This document shows positions 57,211 through 64,000 of a stretch of DNA of 64,000 bases, piece by piece. A program made the position numbers and the translations under genes. Source of the DNA: Roseicella aerolata (GTDB lineage: Bacteria; Pseudomonadota; Alphaproteobacteria; Acetobacterales; Acetobacteraceae); assembly GCF_020523605.1 (NCBI RefSeq), contig NZ_JAJAQI010000012.1, forward strand, positions 62,001 through 126,000, read 5' to 3'. Numbering within the stretch: the stretch's first letter is position 1; each line of letters begins with the position of its first letter. The notes under the pieces were generated by a model. That model made no database searches and was not told the origin of the DNA. It saw nothing but the letters and a program-made list of their open reading frames with translations.

Positions 57211-57231
57211 GGGCGCTTGCGTCGCAAGCCC
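57211..57231 (+). terminator. Hairpin downstream of aroKB
   Basis: GCTTGC (57215-57220) pairs with GCAAGC (57224-57229) around GTC, extended by GGG and CC on the outside with one unpaired base. It lies 50 bases after the aroKB stop. No T-run follows, so it may be a processing hairpin rather than an intrinsic terminator. Confidence 0.4.
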
Positions 57232-57241
57232 AGGCGTGACG

Positions 57242-57284
57242 CTGCGGCGGACCGGCATTCGGCCCTGAACGCAATCCGCTGCAA
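57242..57284. repeat. 43-bp palindromic element, type 1, copy C
   Basis: The right arm shares 17 consecutive bases (CTGAACGCAATCCGCTG, 57265-57281) with copy B at 50511-50527. The left arm CTGCGGCGGACCGGCATTCGG has diverged but keeps spacing and the two-base centre. It lies between aroKB and the HWE kinase. Confidence 0.65.
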
Positions 57285-57447
57285 AGCGGCCCATGCTTCG
57301 GGGCCTTCGCCCGCCACCGCGCTTCTCCGGGCCGGGGAGCCGCCCCGGGAACTGGCCGAAATGTGATCCTGGCTGGATGGCGGCCGACCATGCCGCTTCC
57401 GCATCTGATGATTGACAGGCGGCAGCGGAAGCGGGTTCACCCGTCCG

Positions 57448-59451
57448 ATGCCGGAGCCCATGACAGGCGGCGCAGCGCCGCCCGACGCTGCTGCGGCCGC
57501 CCATGCCTTCCTCGCGGGCGGCGGGGAACTCGGCGCGCGCATCCGGGCGCATGACTGGGAGGCGACGCCGCTCGGCCCGCCCGCCGCCTGGCCGGCGGCG
57601 CTGAAGACCCTGGTCGCGGTCATGCTCGGGTCCCGCCAGCCGATGTTCGTCGCCTGGGGGCCGGAGCGGATCATGCTCTACAACGACGGCTACGCGCCGC
57701 TATGCGGCGCGCGCCACCCGGCGGCGCTGGGGATGCCCTTCCGGGTGGTGTGGTTCGACATCCTGGCGGATGTCGGGCCGATCCTCGACCGCGCCTATGC
57801 CGGCGAGGCGACCCAGATGGACGACATCGCCTTCGTCATGCACCGCAACGGCTATCCGGAGGAGACGCACTTCGCCTTCTCCTATACGCCGGTGCGGGAC
57901 GAGACCGGCGCCGTCGCTGGCATGTTCTGCACCTGCGACGAGACCACCGGCCGGGTGCAGGCCGAGCGGCGGCAGGCCTTCCGCCTCGCGCTCGAGCAGC
58001 GGCTGCGCGACCTCAACGACCCGCGCGCCATCATGGCCGCCGCCGCCGAGGCGCTCGGCCGGCACCTGGCCTGCGACCGCGCGGGGTATTGCGAGATCGA
58101 TCCGGACGGCGCGCATGTCTCGGTCGTCGGGGAGTGGTGCGCGCCCGGTGTCCCGGGCCTGGCCAGCCGTCAACGCGTGCGGGACTATGATGCGGCCATC
58201 GCCACGGAGCTTCGCGCCGGCCGCGCCGTTGCCTTCGCGGATGCCCTGGCCGACCCGCTGACCGCGGCGGCGGCCGGGGCGCTCGCCGCGGCCGGCATCC
58301 GCGCCGCGATCCTCGTGCCGCTGGTGAAGGCGGGCCGCCTCGCCGCCGTGCTCTACGCCAACAGCCGGATGCCGCGGCGCTGGACCGCCGAGGAGCAGGC
58401 GCTGGCCGCGGAGGTGGCGGAGCGGACCTGGGCGGCGGGCGAGCGGGCCCGGGCGGAGGCGGCGCTGCGCGCAAGCGAGGCGCGCTGGCATGGCCTGTTC
58501 CGGAACATGCATGAGGGTTTCGCCCTCTGCGAGATGGTCCATGACCCCGCCGGACGGCCAGTGGATTTCCGCTACCTCGAGGTCAACGCCGCCTGGGAGT
58601 CCCTGACCGGCCTGCCCGCGGCCGCGGTGGTCGGCCGGCTGGTGAGCGAGGCCATTCCGGGGATCGAGCCCTTCTGGATCGAGACCTATGCGCAGGTCGT
58701 CGAGACCGGGGAGCCGGCCCGATTCGAGCGCCGGCTCGCCAGCCTGGAGCGCTGGTTCCAGGTCCTCGCCTACCGCACGGAGCCGGGGCGCTTCGCCGCG
58801 CTCTTCCTCGACGTCAGCGAACGCAAGCAGGCCGAGGAGCGCCAGGCGCTGCTGGCGCGGGAGGTGGACCACCGCGCCAAGAACGCGCTGGCCGTGGTGC
58901 AATCGGTCCTGCGGCTGACCCGCGCGCCGGACCTGAAGGGCTATGTCCGCACCGTGGAGGGACGGGTCGCGGCGCTGGCGCGGGCGCAGACGCTGCTGGC
59001 CGGCGACCGCTGGCACGGCGCCGACCTGCGCTGCCTGCTGGAGGGGGAGTTGACGCCCTTCCTCGGCGGCCAGCGGGTGACGCTGCAGGGGCCGCAGGTC
59101 GCGCTGCCGGCCCTCGCGGCACAGCCGATCGCCATGGCGGTGCATGAGCTGGCGACCAATGCGGTGAAGCATGGCGCGCTGTCCGTGCCGGAGGGGCGGC
59201 TCTCCGTGTCCTGGACGCTCCGCCCCGGCGCCGCCCGGCTGCTCTGCCTGCGCTGGGCGGAGGCCGGCGGGCCGCCGGTCGCCGGCCCGCCCGCGCGGCA
59301 CGGCTTCGGCAGCCGGATGCTGGACGGCACGGTGCGGGGGCAGCTCGGCGGCGCGGTCTCGCTGGCCTGGGAGAGCGGCGGCCTGGTCTGCGAGCTGCAG
59401 CTGCCGCTCGACGGCAGAATGGACCGCCGGCAGACCGGCAGGGCGCAATAG
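57448..59451 (+). CDS. Cytosolic PAS/GAF HWE-family sensor histidine kinase
   Basis: About 667 residues, without membrane helices. An N-terminal PAS-like domain (LGSRQPMFVAWGPERIMLYNDGYAPL) is followed by a GAF domain at about 195-345 and a PAS at about 355-470. The kinase core is HWE type: phospho-His in REVDHRAKNALAVVQ and ELATNAVKHGALS, then HGFGSRMLDGTV. The His-x-Arg and Trp-x-Glu positions of the name are read here as DHRAKN and SWTL. The start is uncertain between 57448 and 57460. HWE kinases often signal light, stress or general stress response. No cognate regulator is adjacent. Confidence 0.9.
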   Translation: MPEPMTGGAAPPDAAAAAHAFLAGGGELGARIRAHDWEATPLGPPAAWPAALKTLVAVMLGSRQPMFVAWGPERIMLYNDGYAPLCGARHPAALGMPFRVVWFDILADVGPILDRAYAGEATQMDDIAFVMHRNGYPEETHFAFSYTPVRDETGAVAGMFCTCDETTGRVQAERRQAFRLALEQRLRDLNDPRAIMAAAAEALGRHLACDRAGYCEIDPDGAHVSVVGEWCAPGVPGLASRQRVRDYDAAIATELRAGRAVAFADALADPLTAAAAGALAAAGIRAAILVPLVKAGRLAAVLYANSRMPRRWTAEEQALAAEVAERTWAAGERARAEAALRASEARWHGLFRNMHEGFALCEMVHDPAGRPVDFRYLEVNAAWESLTGLPAAAVVGRLVSEAIPGIEPFWIETYAQVVETGEPARFERRLASLERWFQVLAYRTEPGRFAALFLDVSERKQAEERQALLAREVDHRAKNALAVVQSVLRLTRAPDLKGYVRTVEGRVAALARAQTLLAGDRWHGADLRCLLEGELTPFLGGQRVTLQGPQVALPALAAQPIAMAVHELATNAVKHGALSVPEGRLSVSWTLRPGAARLLCLRWAEAGGPPVAGPPARHGFGSRMLDGTVRGQLGGAVSLAWESGGLVCELQLPLDGRMDRRQTGRAQ

Positions 59452-59628
59452 CCGGGCCGGGCCCCGGCCGAATCGTCCCATGCTTGTGTACCGGGGCGGA
59501 GGCGCCGGCATGAAGCGCCGATAGGCCCATCAGCGTATGCCTCAGCATGCGGTACGCCCCGCGGGCCTGACCGGCCGCAGGCCGGTACGCGCGGGAGGAC
59601 GCGGACCGCGACGCAAGGGGAGGACGCC

Positions 59629-62145
59629 ATGACCGGCAACGCCCGATTGCTGCTCTCGGCCGGGGATGTAGACCAGGACAGCGCCGTCCTTTGGGCGGCC
59701 CCCTCCGCCCCAGGGCCCGTCCGCTTCGAAATCTGGGCCACCGCGACGCCCGCGGCGCCGCTCGTGCGCGAGACGGTCATGGTGGCCGACCCGCTGGTGC
59801 CGGCCAGGCTGTCCCTGGCGGACGGCACACTGGAGCCCGGCACCCGCTATGCCTGGCGCGCCACCGATGCAGAGGGCGCCACCACCACCGGCCGCTTCGT
59901 CACCCCCGCGGCGGAGGGCGAGCGCGCCGGCTTCCGCATGGGCGTCTCCGGCGACTGGTTCGGCGGCCTCTCGCCCTATCCGGCGATCGCCAATGCCGAT
60001 GAGCGGGGGCTCGACCTCTTCGTCAAGCTCGGCGACACGATCTATGCCGACATCCCCTCCCCGGCGGTGCCCGAGCCGCAGGCGACCACGCTCGGGCAAT
60101 TCCGGCTCAAGCACCGGGAGGGCTATGCGGAGCGCGCCGGCCTCGATGCCTGGGGCGATCTGCAGGCGAGCACCGCCATCCTCGCCACCATCGACGACCA
60201 TGAGGTGACCGACAACTTCGCCGGCGGCGCGCCGGTCCCGACGGGGCAGACGGCGCTCTATGGCGCCGCCGCGCCGACCCTGGTGAATGACAGCCCGCTC
60301 TACGAGAACGCCCTGCGGAGCTTCCACGAGTACAACGCGATTGAGGAGCGGCGCCAGGACGAAACGGGCGACGCCCGGATGGCGGGCGAGTGGGACCTCT
60401 ACCGCTACACCCTGCACGGGGCCGATGCGGCCAGCTTCCTGCTCGATGCCCGCAGCTTCCGCGACGCGCCGCTGCGAAGCTGGGACCTCACCCCGGCCGA
60501 TGCGCCGCGCTTCCTCGGCGAGTCGGCGACACAGCCCCGCACCCTGCTGGGTGAAGACCAGCTCGCACGGTTGCAGGCCGACCTGCTGGATGCCGAGGCA
60601 CGCGGCGTGACCTGGAAATTCGTGCTGCTGCCGCAGCCCATCCAGAATCTCGGCCCCGGCGACGCGCAGGACCGCTACGAGGGCTATGCCTTCGAGCGCA
60701 ACGCGCTGCTGAAGTTCATCGACGACCAGGACATCGAGAACGTCGTCTTCGTCGCGGCCGACATCCATGGGACGGTGGTGAACAACCTCACCTACCAGGT
60801 GCCGGGCGCGGCGGGCCCCGGGCCGCAGATCGCGCTGCCCGCGCTGGAGGTCACGACCGGCCCGGTCGCCACCGACCCGCCCTTCGGGCCGCTCGTGATC
60901 GAGGCCGCGGCCCGCTTCGGGCTGCTGAGCGCGGAGCAGCTCGCGCTCTACCGCTCCCTGCCGCTGCCGGCGAAGGAGGGCTTCTTCCAACAGGTGATCA
61001 ACGGGCAACTCGACCTCTTCGGCTATGACCGGCTCGGGCTGGACGAGACCCTCGACCAGGCGCGCGGCCTGCTGTCGGCGAAGCTGACCGCGGGCGGCTG
61101 GACCGCGACCCACAGCTTTGGCTGGAGCGAGTTCGCGGTGGCGGAGGCGACCGGCGGGTTGACGGTCCGGACCTGGGGCATTCCCGCCTATGGCGCGGCG
61201 GAGGCGACCGACCCGGCGGTGGCAGGGCGCAGACCGGCCGTGGTCAGTGAGTTCACCCTGCAACCCGCACGGGCGATCGAGTTCTCGCTGGCGCCTGAGG
61301 GCGAGGCCATGGCCGCGCTGCGCTACGAGAACGGGGCGCTGCCAGGGCGGCTGCAGGACAGCCGGTCCCTCACCGACACCACTGGCGCGGACCTGGCGCG
61401 GTTCCGCCAGGCCGGCGGCGACGTCACCATCCGGCAGGTGGACCTCGCCTCGGGCCACGCGATCGGCGATGGCACCGCGGCGCTGGCCAGGCTGGCCTGG
61501 ACCGGCGATGGCGAGGCGCTGCTGCGGCGGGAGGCCGGGGCGGGCAGCCTCGGCACGCTGCGGGTGGAGGACTTTCTCGGCAGCGCGCTGCGGATCGAGG
61601 GTTTCGCGGCGGTGGACCTCCGGCTGGAGCGGCCGGGCGACCTGCGGCTGCGGCTGGAGGGTGTCGAGCAGGGCGAGGTCGTCACCGGCGCCGGCGACGA
61701 CGCGATCACCATCGGCGCGGCGCGACGGCCTTCGTCCGAGGGTGCGCTGCTTCGCATCGAGGCCGGTTCGGGCAACGACCGGATCGAGCCGGTTGCCGCC
61801 GGCCCTGGCCATGCCAGGCTGGATCTGCTGGGCGGGACGGGCGAGGACACGCTGCTTGGCGGCCGCGCAAGTGACACCATCGATGGCGGCCCGGGGCGCG
61901 ACGACCTGACGGGCGGCGGCGGGACGGACATCTTCGTGCTGCGCGCGGGCGAGACCGAGGGCGACGTGATCCGCGACTTCCGGACGGCGTCCATGCCGGG
62001 CGGGCGCGACCTGCTCCGCCTCGAAGGCTTCGGTGCCGATGCGATGCTCGTCCATGCCGGCGGCGACAACTGGAGCATCAATGGGGAGACGTTCCGGCTG
62101 GCCGGCGTCACGCGGCTCGGGCCATGCGACGTCCTGCTCGCCTGA
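59629..62145 (+). CDS. PhoD-like metallophosphatase with C-terminal RTX repeats
   Basis: 838 residues. An N-terminal sandwich (LSAGDVDQDSAVLWAAP) leads to a PhoD phosphoesterase with metal motifs KLGDTIYAD, IDDHEVTDNF and VAADIHGTVVNN. From about residue 690, glycine-Asp nonapeptides appear (GAGDDAITIG, GSGNDRIEPV, GGTGEDTLLGG, GGPGRDDLTGGGGTD), the calcium-binding RTX type. There is no Tat or Sec signal, unlike normal PhoD, so export by a type I system is expected; no such transporter is in the window. It would hydrolyse phosphate esters outside the cell. Confidence 0.88.
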   Translation: MTGNARLLLSAGDVDQDSAVLWAAPSAPGPVRFEIWATATPAAPLVRETVMVADPLVPARLSLADGTLEPGTRYAWRATDAEGATTTGRFVTPAAEGERAGFRMGVSGDWFGGLSPYPAIANADERGLDLFVKLGDTIYADIPSPAVPEPQATTLGQFRLKHREGYAERAGLDAWGDLQASTAILATIDDHEVTDNFAGGAPVPTGQTALYGAAAPTLVNDSPLYENALRSFHEYNAIEERRQDETGDARMAGEWDLYRYTLHGADAASFLLDARSFRDAPLRSWDLTPADAPRFLGESATQPRTLLGEDQLARLQADLLDAEARGVTWKFVLLPQPIQNLGPGDAQDRYEGYAFERNALLKFIDDQDIENVVFVAADIHGTVVNNLTYQVPGAAGPGPQIALPALEVTTGPVATDPPFGPLVIEAAARFGLLSAEQLALYRSLPLPAKEGFFQQVINGQLDLFGYDRLGLDETLDQARGLLSAKLTAGGWTATHSFGWSEFAVAEATGGLTVRTWGIPAYGAAEATDPAVAGRRPAVVSEFTLQPARAIEFSLAPEGEAMAALRYENGALPGRLQDSRSLTDTTGADLARFRQAGGDVTIRQVDLASGHAIGDGTAALARLAWTGDGEALLRREAGAGSLGTLRVEDFLGSALRIEGFAAVDLRLERPGDLRLRLEGVEQGEVVTGAGDDAITIGAARRPSSEGALLRIEAGSGNDRIEPVAAGPGHARLDLLGGTGEDTLLGGRASDTIDGGPGRDDLTGGGGTDIFVLRAGETEGDVIRDFRTASMPGGRDLLRLEGFGADAMLVHAGGDNWSINGETFRLAGVTRLGPCDVLLA

Positions 62146-62196
62146 CCGGTCTGGTCGGGCGGGCCGCTTCAGGCGTCCTGCGGCTGCGCCGCCGTG

Positions 62197-64000
62197 TCAG
62201 CGGACCGGGTCGCCACGCCGGTCCGCGCCGCGCTCCGGGGCGGCCGCGCGTTCCGCCGCCTCCAGTCGCAGCCGCAGCGTCACCCGCGTGCCCGTGGCCG
62301 CGGCCCGCTCGGTTTCCAGCTCGGCGCTGATCTGCCGGGCCAGCGCCCGGATCACCGTCTCCCCCAGCCGGCCCGCCGGGCTTTCCTCCGACAGGCTGAT
62401 GCCGCCATCGGCGACCGAGACCGTCAGCCGGCCGCCTTCCGCCCGTGCCTCCAGCCGCACCGGATGGCCGGGCGTCTCGGGGCGCTGGTGCCGCAGCGCA
62501 TCCGCGACCAGCTCCGAGAGGATCAGGGCCAGCGGGATCGCCCGCTCGGCATCCAGGGTGAGCCCGTCCGGCGCCCAGGTGCGGATATCGGCGCCCGGAT
62601 GCTGCACCGTCGCGCCCGCGGCCAGTTCCCGCAGCATGTCGAAGAGGCGGACGCGGCGCAGGTCGGGGCTCATCGCCAGGGCGCGGTGCGCCTCCGCCAC
62701 CGCCTGCACGCGCAGCGTCGCCGCCTCCAGCTCCTCGCGCGCCGCCTGCTCGGGCACCCGGCCGGATTGCAGGCGGAGCAGCGCGGCCACCAGCTGCAGG
62801 CTGTTCCTGATTCGATGTTCCGCTTCGCGGATCAGCCGCTCCTGCGCCGCCAGCGCCTCGCGCAGCCGGTCCTCGGCCTGGTGCTGCGCCTCCACATCGG
62901 TGCAGGTGCCGACCCAGTGGCGGATCCGCCCGCCGATATCGCGCACCGGCGCGGCCTTCACCCGATGCCAGCGATAGGCGCCGTGCAGGGTCCGGATGCG
63001 GGCATCCGCGTCGAATTCCTCGCCCGTCGCCAGGGCGTCCGCCCAGGTGGCGCCCAGCCGCGCGGCATCCTCGGGGTGCAGCGCCGCCATCCAGCCGCGC
63101 CCGGCGCCCTCGGACAGGTCGAGGCCGGTCAGCGCCACCCAGCGCTCGTTCAGGTATTCCGGCCGTCCCGCGGCATCGGTCTGCCAGACCAGGTGCGGCA
63201 TCGCCTCGGCAAGGGTGCGGAAGCGCGCCTCGCTCGCGCGCAGGGCCTGCTCGGCCTGCTTGCGCGCCTCGATGTCGGTCGTGACGCCGACCCATTCGAT
63301 GACCCGGCCGGCGGCATCGCGCCGCGCCACCGCGCGCGCGGAAACCCAGCGCCAGCCCCCCGGTGTCCTTATCCGGCACTCCGCCTCATGCGGCTCGCCC
63401 GAGGCGATCGCGCTGCGCCAGCACGCGGCCATCCGGCTGCGGTCCTCCGGGTGGATCGCATCCAGCCAGCCATCGCCGCTGGCTTCCGCCACGCTCTGCC
63501 CGGTCAGCCCGCGCCAGCTCGCATCCTCGACCAGGGCCCCGTCCGGCGTGGTGATCCAGACCGCGAGCGCCCCCGCCTCGACCAGCGCGCGGTAGCGCGA
63601 TTCCTGCACCGCCAGCGCCGCTTCCGCCGCCTGCAGGTCGGTCACGTCGCGGAAGCAGAGGATGCCGCCCTGCACCGGCCCGCCCGGCTCCTGGATCGGG
63701 CCGGCGCTGCAGAGGATGGGCATGGCGGCGCCGTCCCGGCGACGGAGCACCCAGGTCTCGTGCTGCACCGTCTCGCCGGCCTGCACCGCGCGGGTCAGCG
63801 GCAGTTCCTCCGGCCGGGCGGGTGTCACGCCATCGGCGTGGAAGACCTGCCAGGTGGTGGGGTGCAGCGCCGCGTCCTGGTCCAGCACCTCCTCCGCCCT
63901 GCGGCCGACCAGGTGCAGCGCATGCGTGCTGACGCGGGCCAGGCGGGCATCCGGCGCCTCGGCCAGGATCAGCCCTTCGGGAATGTGGCGGAACAGCGCG
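62197..64000 (-). CDS. PAS-domain HisKA_2-type sensor histidine kinase, N-terminus missing
   Basis: The frame is open to the right window edge, where it reads FRHIPEGLILAEAPDARLAR, a PAS start. About 600 residues are visible: three PAS/PAC units (each ending DVTDLQ or DIEARKQ type), the last ending at about 350 residues from the C-terminus. The core has the phospho-His in EAEHRIRNSLQLVAALLR and an ATPase with ILSELVADALRH and SVADGGISL. HisKA_2 kinases often pair with stand-alone receivers. The start codon lies outside the window. Confidence 0.88.
   Translation of the reverse strand, partial: ALFRHIPEGLILAEAPDARLARVSTHALHLVGRRAEEVLDQDAALHPTTWQVFHADGVTPARPEELPLTRAVQAGETVQHETWVLRRRDGAAMPILCSAGPIQEPGGPVQGGILCFRDVTDLQAAEAALAVQESRYRALVEAGALAVWITTPDGALVEDASWRGLTGQSVAEASGDGWLDAIHPEDRSRMAACWRSAIASGEPHEAECRIRTPGGWRWVSARAVARRDAAGRVIEWVGVTTDIEARKQAEQALRASEARFRTLAEAMPHLVWQTDAAGRPEYLNERWVALTGLDLSEGAGRGWMAALHPEDAARLGATWADALATGEEFDADARIRTLHGAYRWHRVKAAPVRDIGGRIRHWVGTCTDVEAQHQAEDRLREALAAQERLIREAEHRIRNSLQLVAALLRLQSGRVPEQAAREELEAATLRVQAVAEAHRALAMSPDLRRVRLFDMLRELAAGATVQHPGADIRTWAPDGLTLDAERAIPLALILSELVADALRHQRPETPGHPVRLEARAEGGRLTVSVADGGISLSEESPAGRLGETVIRALARQISAELETERAAATGTRVTLRLRLEAAERAAAPERGADRRGDPVR

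Overview
The window is a very GC-rich, densely coding bacterial chromosome segment. Fused MrpAB and AroK-AroB proteins, an AtzG-AtzE pair, HWE/HisKA_2 sensor kinases and many low-identity PAS proteins point to an alphaproteobacterium, most likely an Acetobacteraceae (Roseomonas-like) organism. That assignment is inference from family knowledge; no rRNA or marker search was possible. No tRNA, rRNA, CRISPR array, phage or recognisable insertion sequence was found.

Layout. 1-5724: the end of an acyltransferase gene, a coupled trio (PcaC-like, beta-hydroxyacid dehydrogenase, MBL lactonase), a small membrane protein and an orphan molybdopterin hydroxylase large subunit. 5984-10208: a single-domain response regulator converging on a large Cache/PAS histidine kinase. 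10209-10996: a 0.8 kb non-coding region full of perfect inverted repeats. 10997-14425 (minus): atzG-atzE-cupin-hemN. 14573-33878 (plus): a 19 kb alpha-glucan/trehalose cluster (GlgE, TreS-maltokinase fusion, GlgB, GlgX, TreZ, MalQ, TreY, OtsA) with mostly overlapping genes. 34004-40931: hydantoinase, lipoprotein, flavin reductase, serine hydrolase, DadA and YjbQ. 41293-47874: a PTS-IIA-like protein followed by a six-gene group-2 Mrp Na+/H+ antiporter operon. 48015-57161: DUF2141 protein, AI-2E-family permease with a long tail, MFS exporter, AccA, methyltransferase, XerD and the AroK-AroB fusion. 57448-64000: an HWE kinase, a PhoD-like phosphatase with an RTX tail, and a PAS/HisKA_2 kinase cut by the window edge.

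How the genes work together. The glucan cluster carries TreS/maltokinase plus GlgE and GlgB (trehalose or maltose to alpha-glucan) and GlgX plus TreY/TreZ (glucan back to trehalose). MalQ recycles short maltodextrins. OtsA would supply trehalose-6-phosphate, but otsB, glgA and glgC are absent here. Together these could interconvert storage glucan and compatible solute, and the Mrp antiporter would also suit osmotic or alkaline stress.

The most unusual signal is an interspersed family of short palindromic elements in two sizes, about 51 bp and 43 bp. They occur as ordered arrays with 11-12 nt AT-rich spacers at gene ends. At two unrelated loci (hemN and the AI-2E permease) the first three bases of the 51-bp element are the TAG stop codon of the gene. 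Degenerate copies lie in other intergenic gaps, and one candidate copy sits in frame inside atzE.
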